Shown here in pieces: positions 1-9,829 of a stretch of 64,000 nt of DNA (positions within the stretch are counted from its first letter, which is position 1; every line of letters starts with the position of its first letter). The notes below the pieces were generated by a model. The model was not told where the DNA came from and made no database searches. It saw only the letters and a program-made list of their open reading frames with translations. Origin of the DNA: Burkholderiales bacterium (lineage in GTDB: Bacteria; Pseudomonadota; Gammaproteobacteria; Burkholderiales; Usitatibacteraceae). The position numbers were made by a program, and so were the translations under genes. The stretch covers positions 62,001 to 126,000 of the forward strand of contig JANYDB010000086.1 in assembly GCA_025359985.1 (NCBI GenBank). The letters run 5' to 3'.

Positions 1-104
1 CAGGTAGCAGCAAGCTCGGTGGCTAAAGAGGAATAGGTATTGACGCGGCCATCGCAAAACTGCGCGCCGTGTTGTGTCAGTGTGGCTGCCCAGGATTCGT
101 TCAT
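1..104 (-). CDS. ygfZ: YgfZ-like folate-binding/iron-sulfur cluster repair protein, N-terminal fragment
   Basis: Only the first 34 codons lie in the window; the gene continues off the left edge. The peptide starts MNESWAATLTQHGAQF and continues with an open frame. The pattern of a short W-x-x-x-L helix followed by a GA-x-F-x-DG turn is what I recall for the start of betaproteobacterial YgfZ/GcvT-type proteins, which use tetrahydrofolate and support Fe-S enzymes such as MiaB. The next gene, divergent, is YgfX-like, and ygfX and ygfZ are also neighbours in enterobacteria, which supports the call. The fragment is too short for certainty. Confidence 0.5.
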   Translation of the reverse strand, partial: MNESWAATLTQHGAQFCDGRVNTYSSLATELAAT

Positions 105-192
105 ACTCCGATCATAGTTGATTTTTTCTTAAAGCCCATCTTTAAGCCTATCTTCAAACTTGCAATTATCTCAGACCGTTATTTTAGAGCGC

Positions 193-720
193 ATGGACGA
201 GACTTCAGATAATCAAGATCCCCGCTGGATTCAGCTTCGTGCGTCGCGCATGCAGCTTGCGGTGACGCTCTTTGGCGCATCGCTCGCTATGGCGATTTTA
301 TGGCTTATGGATATTCCGCCGTGGTTGCCAAGCGTTTGGCGCTGGGTGCTAATCGTGGCGGTGGGCTTGCAAATAGCCTGGGCGTTGTGGCGTCATGGGC
401 GGCGCGATCAATGGTCTACGGATGCATTTTATTTTATCGAGCTTGATCCTGATATTGAAAAAATGCAGATCGAAAAGACTACGGTCAGCGCGGTAAAGCT
501 GGGTATCCGCCTAAAAAAGGGCGGTATTAACCAGCTTGACCCGCTACAAGGCGAGGTGCTGACGGGGGCCTTTGTGATGCCCTGGTTTGCGACCGTGCCC
601 TACCGTCTGCCAGGTGACGGTGTGCTAAAAAAAATCTGGCCACGCACACTGCCGCTGTGGCGGGACAGTATGAACGCTGAAGATTTTCGTGCAGTACGTG
701 TACGACTACGTTGGACATAG
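193..720 (+). CDS. YgfX/CptA-like inner-membrane protein
   Basis: Protein of about 175 residues from the ATG at 193; an in-frame TTG at 160 would add 11 residues. Two adjacent hydrophobic segments (roughly residues 20-65) form a membrane hairpin, followed by a soluble C-terminal domain. The C-terminus has the pattern LPLWRDSMNAEDFRAVRV, which resembles the end of E. coli YgfX (CptA). That protein is described both as a cytoskeleton-targeting toxin and as a flavinylation/succinate dehydrogenase-associated membrane protein. The divergent neighbour at the left edge resembles YgfZ, the usual genomic companion. No sdhE-like gene is visible here. The family call rests on architecture plus the C-terminal motif; function is inferred. 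Confidence 0.55.
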   Translation: MDETSDNQDPRWIQLRASRMQLAVTLFGASLAMAILWLMDIPPWLPSVWRWVLIVAVGLQIAWALWRHGRRDQWSTDAFYFIELDPDIEKMQIEKTTVSAVKLGIRLKKGGINQLDPLQGEVLTGAFVMPWFATVPYRLPGDGVLKKIWPRTLPLWRDSMNAEDFRAVRVRLRWT

Positions 721-755
721 CGGCACATCGGTCGATTAGAGGGCGGCGAGTCCCG

Positions 756-761
756 TATAAT
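756..761 (+). promoter_or_regulatory. Candidate -10 box upstream of purL
   Basis: A perfect TATAAT lies about 100 bases before the likely purL start. The -35 position at 17-base spacing reads CGATTA, a poor match, so an activator or another arrangement would be needed. Initiation here would put the hairpin at 781-807 inside the leader. Confidence 0.3.
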
Positions 762-780
762 TCGAGCTTGATTATGATTG

Positions 781-814
781 CGGCTTGGCGTGTCATTGCG
801 CAAGCCGGTTTTTT
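781..814 (+). terminator. Hairpin plus T-run in front of purL (terminator or attenuator)
   Basis: CGGCTTG at 781-787 pairs with CAAGCCG at 801-807 and is followed by GTTTTTT, the form of an intrinsic terminator on the plus strand. It could end the ygfX-like transcript or, if transcription starts at the TATAAT at 756-761, act as an attenuator in the purL leader. It also argues that purL translation does not begin upstream of it. Confidence 0.5.
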
Positions 815-861
815 ATTTCTTGCCTACGTTTACTGTCATTGACCCCCTACGCCCCGCCGCC

Positions 862-3800
862 ATGTCTGCTTCTTTATCTGTCCCGTTATCTGCTTCCATA
901 TCTGCTTCTAAGTCTGTGTCCGTAGATGCTCTCGCCCTAGCTCCTGCCTTGCCGTTGCTGACTCTCTACGGCTCATCGGCGCTGTCCGCATTCAGGGTTG
1001 AAAAACTCCTAGCTATTTTGCGTGCCCAGCAGCCCGCTATCAACATTATCCGCGCGCAATTTATTCATTTTGTGCAGGTCGCCGCCACACTCACGGCGAG
1101 TGAACAATCAGTGTTGGAACAGTTGTTGGCCTATGGGGAGTTGAAATCAAACGCACAGACAAAACTCGGCTCTGGGAGCGGTGATTCAGGCAAAATTGCT
1201 TCAAATGCCTCGCCGATATTGGTTCTTCCTCGAGTGGGCACCATCTCGTCATGGGCCTCGAAGGCAACCGATATTGCGCATAACTGTGGACTCAGCAAGA
1301 TCAAACGCATCGAGCGCGGCACGGCTTTTTATATTGAGATGAATACGGAAAACGCTAACCTCGGCCCTGAAGAGCGCGACAGCATCGTGCGCGTCATTCA
1401 CGATCCGATGACTGAAACCGTGCGTTTCTCATTTGATGATGCGGCTGAATTATTTATGACTCAAGTGCCGCAACCGCTTACCACCGTACTGACGATGCGT
1501 GATGGAAAGGTAGCGCTTGAGCACGCCAATCGCGACATGGTGTTAGCGTTATCTGCGGATGAAATTGATTACCTGTTTGACTATTACACCCGGATTGAAC
1601 GCGACCCAACCGATGTTGAGCTAATGATGTTTGCGCAGGCCAATTCAGAACATTGTCGCCATAAAATTTTTAATGCATCGTGGACTATCGATGGCGAAGC
1701 TCAGGAAAAAAGCCTGTTTGCGATGATTCGTCATACGCACGCCGTCACCCCACAGGGCACGGTCGTGGCGTACTCCGATAATTGCGCCGTGATGGAAGGA
1801 GCGATGATTGAACGGTTTTATCCGATCAATGGCCTATTTGATTTTCACCCGGATAAAACTCACATCCTGATGAAAGTCGAGACGCATAATCATCCCACCG
1901 CGATTGCACCTTGGCCCGGTGCCGCGACAGGTTCAGGCGGTGAAATTCGTGATGAGGGCGCGACCGGTATTGGCGCGAAACCGAAAGCCGGGCTGACCGG
2001 TTTCTCAGTTTCGAATTTGAATATTCCTGGCGCGACGCAGCCTTGGGAGCATGCCTATGGCAAGCCATCGCGAATCGCTTCGGCCCTGAACATTATGATT
2101 GAGGGCCCGTTAGGGGGCGCAGCTTTCAATAATGAATTCGGTCGCATCAATTTGACCGGCTATTTTCGCACCTATGAACAACAGACTGATGGCGTGATGC
2201 ACGGTTATCACAAACCAATCATGATCGCCGGTGGCTTGGGTAATATTTCGGATTGCCACACCCATAAAAAACCATTTGGCCCCGGCACGCTGCTGATCCA
2301 GCTAGGTGGGCCGGGTATGCGTATCGGCTTGGGTGGCGGTGCTGCTTCGTCAATGACCTCCGGTGCGAATACCGAAGCACTCGATTTTGATTCGGTACAG
2401 CGTGCCAATGCGGAGATGGAACGACGTTGCCAGGAAGTGATTGATGCCTGCTGGCAGATGGGTGAAGCTAATCCGATTCTGTCGTTGCATGATGTGGGCG
2501 CCGGTGGCATCTCGAATGCCCTGCCTGAATTAGCGCATGCCGGTGGCATGGGCGCGCAATTTGATTTGCGCGCCGTCCCCAGCGAAGAGCCCGGCATGAG
2601 CCCGAAAGAAATTTGGAGCAATGAGTCACAAGAGCGTTATGTGCTGGCGATTGCGCCGGCATCACTGCCGCTGTTCAAACAATTTTGCGCGCGCGAAAGA
2701 TGCCCGTTTGCCGTGGTCGGTACCGCCACCGCAGAGCCGCAATTAATCGTGGCAGACCCGTTGTTTGCCAACCATGCCGTCGATATGGAGATGGATGTTT
2801 TGCTCGGCAAACCGCCGCGTATGCATCGTGATGTGGTCACGGTGCCGCCTGATTTGGCCGCACTGGACATCTCGAGTATCGAATTAAAGGATGCGGCTTA
2901 TCGGGTTTTGCGTCTGCCCACAGTAGCCGATAAATCATTTTTGATTACAATCGGCGATCGCTCCGTGGGCGGGTTAACGGCACGTGATCAATTCATTGGC
3001 CCCTGGCAGATACCGGTCGCTGATTGCGCGGTGACCTTGATGGGCTATAACGCTGATCTGGGCGAAGCCATGGCAATGGGCGAGCGCACGCCGATTGCGA
3101 TTATTGATGCGCCTGCTTCGGGCAGGATGGCGGTGGGCGAAGCGATCACCAATATTGCCGCTGCCGACATTAAACATATTTCAGACATCAAACTTTCTGC
3201 AAACTGGATGGCCGCTGCCGGCGTGCCCGGCGAAGATGCAAAATTATTTGCCACTGTGAAAGCCGTTGGCATGGAGCTTTGTCCGGCGCTGGGCATTTCG
3301 ATTCCAGTTGGCAAAGATTCACTGTCTATGAAAACCGCCTGGCTTGATAAGGATGAAAAAAAGCAGGTGATTGCGCCGGTCTCCCTTATTATTTCTGCCT
3401 TCGCACCCGTGCAGGACGCGCGCGCGACGCTCACTCCTGAGCTTTCCACTAGCGATGCTGACAGCGAGCTCATTCTGATTGATCTCGGCGCCGGTAAAAA
3501 TCGTCTGGGTGCCTCTGCACTTGCACAGGTGTATGGGCAAGTCGGCAATGATGCGCCCGATGTGGATGATGCCCATGCACTCAAATCGTTTTTTAGCGCC
3601 GTTCGTGAGCTCGCGAGCGACCATAAAATTTTAAGTTATCACGATCGCTCGGATGGCGGTCTGCTGGTCACGCTGGCGGAGATGATGTTTGCATCCCATG
3701 TCGGTGTGTCCATTTATATGGATACCCTGATCTTCAGCGAAAAAGAAACCGATGTTGATGATTACGATGTGACCGCAACGTCCAAAAAGCTGGGTGAGAA

Positions 3801-4953
3801 CGATGCCTTGCTGGCGGCGCTATTTAACGAAGAGCTCGGTGCAGTGATCCAGATTCGCAAGTCTGATCGTGGCGACGTGATGCAAACCTTGCGTGATGCC
3901 GGTCTGGCACGTATGAGCCATATCATCGGCCATTTGAATGTCACTGATGAGCTACGTATTATTCGTGGCAGCAAGCCCGTGCTGGCTGAAGCACGTGTCA
4001 CATTGCAACGCGCATGGTCCGAGACCAGCTATCTAATTCAATCGCTGCGGGATAATTCCGAAACGGCGAAGCAGGAATATGACCGGATTTTGGATGTTAA
4101 AAATCCTGGCCTGAACGCCAAAATGACCTACAACGTAACCGAGAATCCAGCCGCATCGTTTATTGCTACGGGCGCGCGTCCCAAGATGGCGATACTGCGT
4201 GAACAAGGTGTGAACGGCCAGCTTGAAATGGCCCATGTCTTTACCAAAGCAGGCTTTGAAGCGCATGACGTGCATATGAGCGACATCATTGCCGGGCGAG
4301 TGCGCCTGCAGGATTTTAAAGGCTTCGCGGCCTGCGGTGGCTTCTCATACGGCGACGTGCTCGGTGCGGGCGAGGGCTGGGCTAAATCCATTTTATTCAA
4401 TGCCCGCGCGCGTGATGAATTTGAAGGATTTTTTAATCGCAGCGATTCTTTTGCGCTTGGTGTGTGCAATGGCTGTCAAATGATGTCAAATTTGCACACC
4501 ATTATTCCGGGCGCTGAAAACTGGCCGCATATGGAACGTAATAAAAGCGAGCAGTATGAATCCCGCACCGTCATGCTGGAAATTCGCGAGTCACCTTCCA
4601 TCCTGTTTGCCGGCATGGCCGGTTCGCGTTTGCCGATTGCAACAGCACACGGTGAAGGTCAGGCGGTGTTTAAAGATCAGGCTCAGCAGGATGCCGTGCG
4701 GTGGCTGACAGCAGCCCATTTTGTAGATAGCTACGGATGTGTAACGGAATCATTCCCTGCGAATCCGAATGGCTCACCGCTCGGCATGACGGCATTCACC
4801 ACGCCCGATGGACGTTTCACGATTATGATGCCGCATCCGGAACGGGTGGCGTTGAATGTGAATTTGTCATGGCATCCTAAACCGTGGGCCAGCGCATCGC
4901 GCGAAAGCCCGTGGATGCGGATGTTCAGGAATGCGCGAGCTTGGGTGGCTTGA
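862..4953 (+). CDS. purL: Phosphoribosylformylglycinamidine synthase (large single-chain PurL)
   Basis: Catalyses the ATP- and glutamine-dependent conversion of FGAR to FGAM, step 4 of purine synthesis, in the cytosol. From the ATG at 862 it is about 1363 residues, the size of the proteobacterial single-chain enzyme. The N-terminal domain begins near [14 protein letters not shown]. The synthase core carries [11 protein letters not shown] and [10 protein letters not shown], and the C-terminal glutamine amidotransferase has [13 protein letters not shown] with the nucleophilic Cys near residue 1202 and the MPHPER motif. The frame is open upstream to a TTG at 778, but that would run through the terminator-like hairpin and add a non-conserved leader. 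Residues 1-35 are Ser/Ala-rich low complexity and the true start could be slightly later. The gene stands alone. Confidence 0.96.
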   Translation: MSASLSVPLSASISASKSVSVDALALAPALPLLTLYGSSALSAFRVEKLLAILRAQQPAINIIRAQFIHFVQVAATLTASEQSVLEQLLAYGELKSNAQTKLGSGSGDSGKIASNASPILVLPRVGTISSWASKATDIAHNCGLSKIKRIERGTAFYIEMNTENANLGPEERDSIVRVIHDPMTETVRFSFDDAAELFMTQVPQPLTTVLTMRDGKVALEHANRDMVLALSADEIDYLFDYYTRIERDPTDVELMMFAQANSEHCRHKIFNASWTIDGEAQEKSLFAMIRHTHAVTPQGTVVAYSDNCAVMEGAMIERFYPINGLFDFHPDKTHILMKVETHNHPTAIAPWPGAATGSGGEIRDEGATGIGAKPKAGLTGFSVSNLNIPGATQPWEHAYGKPSRIASALNIMIEGPLGGAAFNNEFGRINLTGYFRTYEQQTDGVMHGYHKPIMIAGGLGNISDCHTHKKPFGPGTLLIQLGGPGMRIGLGGGAASSMTSGANTEALDFDSVQRANAEMERRCQEVIDACWQMGEANPILSLHDVGAGGISNALPELAHAGGMGAQFDLRAVPSEEPGMSPKEIWSNESQERYVLAIAPASLPLFKQFCARERCPFAVVGTATAEPQLIVADPLFANHAVDMEMDVLLGKPPRMHRDVVTVPPDLAALDISSIELKDAAYRVLRLPTVADKSFLITIGDRSVGGLTARDQFIGPWQIPVADCAVTLMGYNADLGEAMAMGERTPIAIIDAPASGRMAVGEAITNIAAADIKHISDIKLSANWMAAAGVPGEDAKLFATVKAVGMELCPALGISIPVGKDSLSMKTAWLDKDEKKQVIAPVSLIISAFAPVQDARATLTPELSTSDADSELILIDLGAGKNRLGASALAQVYGQVGNDAPDVDDAHALKSFFSAVRELASDHKILSYHDRSDGGLLVTLAEMMFASHVGVSIYMDTLIFSEKETDVDDYDVTATSKKLGENDALLAALFNEELGAVIQIRKSDRGDVMQTLRDAGLARMSHIIGHLNVTDELRIIRGSKPVLAEARVTLQRAWSETSYLIQSLRDNSETAKQEYDRILDVKNPGLNAKMTYNVTENPAASFIATGARPKMAILREQGVNGQLEMAHVFTKAGFEAHDVHMSDIIAGRVRLQDFKGFAACGGFSYGDVLGAGEGWAKSILFNARARDEFEGFFNRSDSFALGVCNGCQMMSNLHTIIPGAENWPHMERNKSEQYESRTVMLEIRESPSILFAGMAGSRLPIATAHGEGQAVFKDQAQQDAVRWLTAAHFVDSYGCVTESFPANPNGSPLGMTAFTTPDGRFTIMMPHPERVALNVNLSWHPKPWASASRESPWMRMFRNARAWVA

Positions 4954-5018
4954 GTCTGATCCGCTAGATCTGCATCTGCGGCGGTAAATGAACCAATCTG
5001 ATCGATCAGGCAAGTCGG

Positions 5019-5396
5019 CTAATTTTCAAACCGCGCCCCGAATGCGTCGGCATATTGCGATTCGCCAAACTCGAAATGCAAATCAGGATGCTCACCCAGA
5101 TAGGTTGCCTCGACCGTAACTTTGACATAGCGATCCAGTTTTTTCCAGATGGCATAGCTTAAGGTGCGGGCAATATCGGCAGGGCGCTCACCCGCGCGAA
5201 TTTCATGATCGGCAATCAACACCAGTGCGGTTGCGTCGTTGACGCGGGCGCGATCAACCTCTTCAGGCTTGCTCCAGTGAGTCGTGAACACCTCAACCAC
5301 TGACGGGATTTCACGCGGCAACAATGGCGATACCGATACTTCCAATCGATATAGGTTGCCTGCTCTGGCAAATTGCACCTGAATTTGATTACTCAT
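5019..5396 (-). CDS. Hypothetical small soluble protein
   Basis: A 125-residue protein starting MSNQIQVQFARAGN, with no signal peptide, no membrane segment and no cysteine. The composition is acidic with alternating beta-like stretches and an Ala/Arg helix in the middle (GERPADIARTLSYAIWKKL). I do not recognise the family. It converges with purL and is followed on its own strand by no obvious terminator. It seems a real gene because codon use resembles its neighbours and there is no better overlapping frame. Confidence 0.6.
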   Translation of the reverse strand: MSNQIQVQFARAGNLYRLEVSVSPLLPREIPSVVEVFTTHWSKPEEVDRARVNDATALVLIADHEIRAGERPADIARTLSYAIWKKLDRYVKVTVEATYLGEHPDLHFEFGESQYADAFGARFEN

Positions 5397-5516
5397 GTTT
5401 ATACGTTAATCGAAACCCTCTGGCGGCGCAATGCCAGGCGGCAAATCCGTTAGGTTTATTTGAATCAGCTAAAAAGGGCGTTAATAAAGTGCGTGAATAA
5501 AGGGCCTGAACAAATA

Positions 5517-5548
5517 AAAAGGCGACCTATACAGGTCGCTTTTTATTT
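5517..5548. terminator. Bidirectional intrinsic terminator downstream of the parvulin gene
   Basis: GCGACCT (5522-5528) and AGGTCGC (5533-5539) form a 7-bp stem with a 4-base loop. It is flanked by an A-run on the left and TTTTTATTT on the right, so it can terminate on either strand. It lies about 60 bases past the stop of the minus-strand parvulin gene. Confidence 0.8.
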
Positions 5549-5600
5549 ACTGCATAAATGCTACAGACAAACTGGATTACTCCGTTTTACGTTAGGCAAA

Positions 5601-6455
5601 TTATTGCGTGATACTTGCCTTTTCGCGCAGGCTTTTTACCAGTGCGGAGACTTGTTCTTGCTGGGCGCGCTGACGAATATTTTCTTTAACCTCGTCAAAC
5701 GCGGGCACTTTCATGTCTCGCACATCGTCCAGGCGAATCACGTGATAGCCAAACGGTGATTTGACGGGTGTGGTGGTCAGGCCACCTTTAGCAAGCGCTT
5801 TCAATGCATTGCCGAATTCAGGCACATAGCGTCCAGCAGGACCCCAATCGAGATCGCCACCATTGTCTTTGGAACCGGTGTCTTTCGATTTTTCTTTGGC
5901 AAGCTTCTCAAAGCTTTCACCACGGCCGAGGTTGGCGATGATGGTCTTGGCTTCGTCTTCTGTATCGACCAGAATATGGCGTGCTTTGTATTCCTTACTG
6001 CCAGCCTGTACCAGCGCTGCATCAAAGTTCGCTTTCAACTGTGCGTCAGAAATGGGGTTGGCTTTGACAAAGTCATCAAAATAAGCGCGGATAAGTACGG
6101 CTTGGCGAGCCATATCCATTTGCGCTGCAACGGTACTGTCTCTGTCCATGCCTTTTTTGCGAGCCGCTTGAGAAAGAATTTCGCGGTTGATCAATTCATC
6201 GCGAATAGCGGCGCCCACTTCGGGTGAAGACGGTTGGCCTGAAGCCTCGCGCTCACGGTTCATCGCATCAAAATAAGCCTTAGGAATGACAACCCCATTC
6301 ACGGTAAGGCCGCTGGATGCGCCGGGTGCGGCTTTGCCGACTTTGGCCGCTTTTTCGGCTTTGGCCTGGGCGAAAGCAATAGGGGCTGAAACAACAAAAG
6401 CAAGTGCAGCTGCAGTGCCGATAGAAGCGGTGATGGTTTTCATTTTGAATTGCAT
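5601..6455 (-). CDS. Periplasmic parvulin-type peptidyl-prolyl cis-trans isomerase (PpiC/SurA-like)
   Basis: 284 residues. A signal peptide of about 30 residues ends at AFAQA, so the protein is exported. A SurA-type helical N-domain (about residues 50-145) contains the INREILSQAA pattern, followed by one rotamase domain (about 150-255) with YKARHILVDTEDEA, GGDLDWG and PFGYHVIRLDDVR. Such proteins assist folding of exported and outer-membrane proteins. The ATG at 6455 has an AAGGA ribosome site about 7 bases upstream. It is the last gene of the yciB-yciI-bolA-isomerase set, and a bidirectional terminator follows. Confidence 0.92.
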   Translation of the reverse strand: MQFKMKTITASIGTAAALAFVVSAPIAFAQAKAEKAAKVGKAAPGASSGLTVNGVVIPKAYFDAMNREREASGQPSSPEVGAAIRDELINREILSQAARKKGMDRDSTVAAQMDMARQAVLIRAYFDDFVKANPISDAQLKANFDAALVQAGSKEYKARHILVDTEDEAKTIIANLGRGESFEKLAKEKSKDTGSKDNGGDLDWGPAGRYVPEFGNALKALAKGGLTTTPVKSPFGYHVIRLDDVRDMKVPAFDEVKENIRQRAQQEQVSALVKSLREKASITQ

Positions 6456-6519
6456 GAGTTTTCCTTAACAAAAAAATAAAACGAAGAGTGTGCTACCCGG
6501 TACGAAACACAAATTACGA

Positions 6520-6612
6520 AATGCAAAATACCAAATACAAGATAAAAAATACAGAAATACAAAAATACAGAAATACAGAAATACAAAAAGCATAAAAATA
6601 CAAAAACAGCCG
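6520..6612. repeat. A-rich degenerate AAATACAG tandem tract
   Basis: Between bolA and the parvulin gene lies a low-complexity tract built from imperfect 8-10 base units (AAATACAG, AAAATACAG, AAATACAA). Its composition is very different from the flanking genes. Read on the minus strand it is T-rich and sits in the presumed leader or promoter region of the parvulin gene. No coding potential is seen. Confidence 0.7.
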
Positions 6613-6649
6613 ATAAAAATCTACAAAATCTTAAAAAATCGTAATAAAC

Positions 6650-6943
6650 CTATAACGTGCGCGCATCAATTTTCAAAGCATGAATCTGGGTTGTCATTAA
6701 ATCATCTAGCAATGCATAAATCATGCGGTGCCTTGCCACTAACGGTTTGCCCGCGAATGCTGCAGACACGATCATCAATTCAAAATGCGATTCTGCTGAA
6801 TCCTGATCGGCCAGCCTGTTACGTGCCGCGTGTTGCGTAGCGCCCGCATGGCCCGCGTGCGATCGGGAGTCGTCAATGACCTCAAGTCGTGCCGGATTCA
6901 GGGCCTGTAAACGGCTCTCGATTTGTTCGCGAACAGAGCTCAT
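6650..6943 (-). CDS. bolA: BolA family protein
   Basis: 97 residues with the class-II KH-like BolA fold. The N-terminus IESRLQALNPARLEVIDDS, a central SHFELMIVSAAF strand and the RHRMIYALL signature are all present. BolA proteins pair with monothiol glutaredoxins in Fe-S trafficking and influence the envelope and cell shape. The conserved His of the RHR motif (about residue 72) is the expected cluster ligand. The start abuts the stop of the YciI gene (no gap), so the two are probably co-transcribed with yciB upstream. Confidence 0.92.
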   Translation of the reverse strand: MSSVREQIESRLQALNPARLEVIDDSRSHAGHAGATQHAARNRLADQDSAESHFELMIVSAAFAGKPLVARHRMIYALLDDLMTTQIHALKIDARTL

Positions 6944-7246
6944 TTAGGCGGGGAATACTTTCTTGAATGGCTTAACCGTAACGCTTGAATACACATTGGC
7001 CTTGCTGTAAGGGTCTTCTGAAGCCCAGGCGATAGCGACTTCGCGCGAGGCAAATTCCGCCACAATCAGTGAACCCGAAAAGCCGGCGGGGCCCGGGTCT
7101 TCAGCATCAATTGATGGATGCGGCCCCGCCAATAGCAGGCGGCCTTCTGCCTGCAGGGCTTTCAAACGCTCGACGTGCGCGGGGCGATTAGCCATGCGAC
7201 GTTCAAGTGCTCCGGGCAACTCTTCGCAGATAATCGCATAAAACAT
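6944..7246 (-). CDS. yciI: YciI family protein
   Basis: 100 residues with the ferredoxin-like YciI fold. The start MFYAIICEELPGALERRMANRPAHVERLK-type sequence carries the conserved R-x-x-H, and the middle has LLLAGPHP followed by a GSLIVAEF strand and the WASEDPYSKANV motif. The biochemical role of the family is unsettled. The ATG overlaps the yciB stop by one base at 7246, so translation of the two is likely coupled; yciB-yciI-bolA is a common betaproteobacterial cluster. Confidence 0.92.
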   Translation of the reverse strand: MFYAIICEELPGALERRMANRPAHVERLKALQAEGRLLLAGPHPSIDAEDPGPAGFSGSLIVAEFASREVAIAWASEDPYSKANVYSSVTVKPFKKVFPA

Positions 7247-7911
7247 CAGATTTCTTTCACGGCGGGATGGATAGTTGCTTTTGTATTTGCGTGCTGACTG
7301 GATGCTCTTCCATCAACCACATCATTCGCATTTATGGCTGTACCTGCATCGGCAGAAATAACGGCAGTCAATTTATCGTCTTCATCTTTGGGCATGTACG
7401 GATATAGCCAAAACAGCTGAGCAACAATAAAAATCATGAACAGTGCCATGTCGCCAAATGTTTTGAAATAAAGCCAAACATCAGTTGACTGGTAATAAAC
7501 AAAATAGAGATTTAGCAAGGCGACAAATATCAAAAAGCTCATCCAGGCCAGTGAAAGCTTGCGCCAAATAATATCGGGGGCCTGTATCTGGCCATTAAAA
7601 ATCACCGCGATAGGATTTTTTTTGAAAACAAATTGGGCGATACCAATAACAATCGACATGATCGTAAACAATACCGTCGGCTTCCATTTGATAAACATTT
7701 CATTTTTGAAAATGATCGTTGCACCACCGGCTAAAACGATAATGCCAAGACCGATCCAGGTCATGAGCTGTACTTTTTTGCCACTCAGCTTCAGATAGGC
7801 AACCTGCAACAGGGTCGCCACAATAGCGACCGCCGTGGCGACGTAGATGTCGAACATTTTGTAGGCGGCAAAAAACAAAATGATCGGAAAAAATTCGAAC
7901 AGCAGTTTCAT
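7246..7911 (-). CDS. yciB: Inner-membrane septation protein YciB (IspZ)
   Basis: 221 residues with five or more membrane spans. The diagnostic start MKLLFEFFPIILFFAAYK is present, as are the WKPTVLF and FKKNPI patterns of the YciB/IspZ family, which supports septum formation and envelope synthesis. The family is usually about 180 residues; here a 40-residue hydrophilic tail after the last span (from about residue 180) is extra and not obviously conserved. It is the first gene of the minus-strand yciB-yciI-bolA-parvulin series. Confidence 0.93.
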   Translation of the reverse strand: MKLLFEFFPIILFFAAYKMFDIYVATAVAIVATLLQVAYLKLSGKKVQLMTWIGLGIIVLAGGATIIFKNEMFIKWKPTVLFTIMSIVIGIAQFVFKKNPIAVIFNGQIQAPDIIWRKLSLAWMSFLIFVALLNLYFVYYQSTDVWLYFKTFGDMALFMIFIVAQLFWLYPYMPKDEDDKLTAVISADAGTAINANDVVDGRASSQHANTKATIHPAVKEI

Positions 7912-8040
7912 TAAATAGTGGTTTGCGTGAGAATAATCAGTAACTTAGCATTATCGCATTTTTCGGCAAAGTGTGACCACCGCCATTATTCACGTCTTCA
8001 TGACTTCGGGGGCGATCGCAATAGGGAGGTCGCAATAGAT

Positions 8041-8832
8041 TTAATGCAGTCGCGTCCATTTAGCGTGTTCAGCCTCAATCAAAGCGCGCGTATCTAGCGG
8101 AAATCCTGGTTGCGCAGCTACGGTGCGGGCTTCTTCATAAAATCCGGCACGCTCATCCGGTAAATAGGTGTTGAACACATCAAAGGCAAAACGCATCAGT
8201 GCGGCATCACCCGTGCGAATGGCGGTGATGGCAAAATTTAGATTCAATAGTCGCCACGGGCGTTCCGGATTGGAACGTTCTAGGTCGGCTGCAAGCGAGG
8301 GCGCCAAATGGTCAATAAAGCCTTGCATCATCGCGTAAGCGGCAGCGGTTTCTTGTTTAGAGCTCGCCTCGTTAGCGCGATACGCCAGCGCGTTTACAAT
8401 GGGCTCAGGCGAGGCAATCGATAAATCATGACGCATTGCCCACAACCCGACTCCAAGCATGACGGCATATAATTCGCCTCGGAACGTCGCCAATTCAAAC
8501 CGGTCCAACCATGGATCCAGCTCCGTTGCGCAGCGTAGTGTTTCATCTGCTGCTGCGTCGGCATTGGCCATCGGTAAAGGGCTATCGGCACCATATTGTG
8601 CATCTAGTTGATCCGATACCGTTAAAAAATCCGCGATAGCAGCAACGAGTACGATAGGGTCACTTGCCCCTACAGTTGCGCCGTGGTTACTGAGTCCGCT
8701 CAAGCGCTCGCGGTAAGCCGCATTCACGGCGGCGGCAAGTGGTATGAACCGCACTGCGAGCGTTTTATCTGCTGGCGCGTTCATGATGCTGGCATCTTTG
8801 AGTGCCAATCGAATCGGCTTTATGGTGGTCAT
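8041..8832 (-). CDS. Hypothetical helical protein
   Basis: 263 residues, Ala/Leu-rich and predicted mostly alpha-helical, with no signal peptide, no membrane span and no catalytic motif I recognise. The ATG at 8832 has an AGGATT ribosome site about 9 bases upstream. It is monocistronic and divergent from the PHP phosphoesterase gene, with a 123-base intergenic region that must hold promoters for both. The patterns ELDPWLDRFE and RPWRLLNLNFAI may help identify homologues. No function is proposed. Confidence 0.7.
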   Translation of the reverse strand: MTTIKPIRLALKDASIMNAPADKTLAVRFIPLAAAVNAAYRERLSGLSNHGATVGASDPIVLVAAIADFLTVSDQLDAQYGADSPLPMANADAAADETLRCATELDPWLDRFELATFRGELYAVMLGVGLWAMRHDLSIASPEPIVNALAYRANEASSKQETAAAYAMMQGFIDHLAPSLAADLERSNPERPWRLLNLNFAITAIRTGDAALMRFAFDVFNTYLPDERAGFYEEARTVAAQPGFPLDTRALIEAEHAKWTRLH

Positions 8833-8955
8833 GATGTTTTTAATCCTGCTGTCAATGCTGCTTTTAATCGTATCTGCCGCGGTTTGCTTTGTGCGGGATT
8901 CAGTTTGTTATGATGCATAGTTGCCTGAATAGTTTTAATAATTAACAAAAAAGCA

Positions 8956-9813
8956 GTGAAAATTTTGAACAATTTTGATTTGCATAACCACAGCATTGCC
9001 TCCGATGGCCTACTGACATCGTCCGCACTCATTGCGCTTGCCGTAAACAACGGTTGTGATGCGTTAGCTTTGACTGACCATGACACCACCGCAGGTTTGG
9101 TAGAGGCACAAAAGGCGGCTGATGCACTTAATCTCCGGTTTATTCCGGGCGTGGAAATTTCTGTCTCGTGGACGCCGAATGCGGACGCGAAGTCTACAAC
9201 GTTGCACATCGTCGGGCTAGGCTTTGATGCGGAGAACCCGGTTTTGGCAGCAGGGCTAAATGGCATTCGCGAGGGCCGGACGGCACGTGCCAGATTGATG
9301 GGGGATGATTTTGCGCGCATCGGCATGCACGGTATGTTTGAAGCGGCTTATGAATTTGCTGAAAATAAATCCATGATTGGCCGTACCCATTTTGCCCGCG
9401 CTTTGGTGGCCAGAGGTGAAGTCAATGGCGTGGGTAAAGCCTTCAATCGCTATCTAACGCCAGGCCGCCCTGGATTTGTAACGCATCGCTGGGCTTCACT
9501 CGGTGATGCGCTGGCCTGGATTATGGCGGCGGGTGGTGTGGCTGTAATGGCGCATCCAGGACGCTATAAATTGCAAAAAACTGAAATGACCCAGTTGCTG
9601 GGTGAATTTAAAGATTTAGGGGGGCGCAGTATTGAAGTGATGACTGGAAGCCATTCGCCGCCACAGTTTCGCGAATATGCGTTACGGGCTAAAGAGTTTG
9701 GTTTTTTGGCTTCACGTGGTGCGGATTATCACGGCCCCGGAGAAAGCCATTATGAACCGGGTCAGGTGCCCTTATTGCCGGATGATTTAACGCCCGTCTG
9801 GAGCGTGTTGTGA
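8956..9813 (+). CDS. rnm: PHP-domain phosphoesterase (RNase AM / nucleoside-bisphosphate phosphatase, YciV-like)
   Basis: 285 residues. Metal ligands of the PHP fold are visible: FDLHNHSIASDG at the start, LTDHDTTAG near residue 41, PGVEISVSW, and the C-terminal AHPGRYK and SRGADYHGPGE. In E. coli the homologue (YciV, RNase AM) removes nucleotides 5'-to-3' from short RNAs and matures the 5' ends of rRNAs; relatives hydrolyse 3',5'-bisphosphonucleotides. The likely start is a GTG at 8956 without a strong ribosome site. It is followed 16 bases later by yciO, the same neighbour as in many proteobacteria. Confidence 0.88.
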   Translation: MKILNNFDLHNHSIASDGLLTSSALIALAVNNGCDALALTDHDTTAGLVEAQKAADALNLRFIPGVEISVSWTPNADAKSTTLHIVGLGFDAENPVLAAGLNGIREGRTARARLMGDDFARIGMHGMFEAAYEFAENKSMIGRTHFARALVARGEVNGVGKAFNRYLTPGRPGFVTHRWASLGDALAWIMAAGGVAVMAHPGRYKLQKTEMTQLLGEFKDLGGRSIEVMTGSHSPPQFREYALRAKEFGFLASRGADYHGPGESHYEPGQVPLLPDDLTPVWSVL

Positions 9814-9829
9814 TGGCATTCAATAATCC

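Noticed and set aside
778-861. Upstream start of purL at the TTG at 778
   Set aside because: The leader would run through a terminator-like hairpin and has no similarity to PurL; an ATG at 862 fits better.
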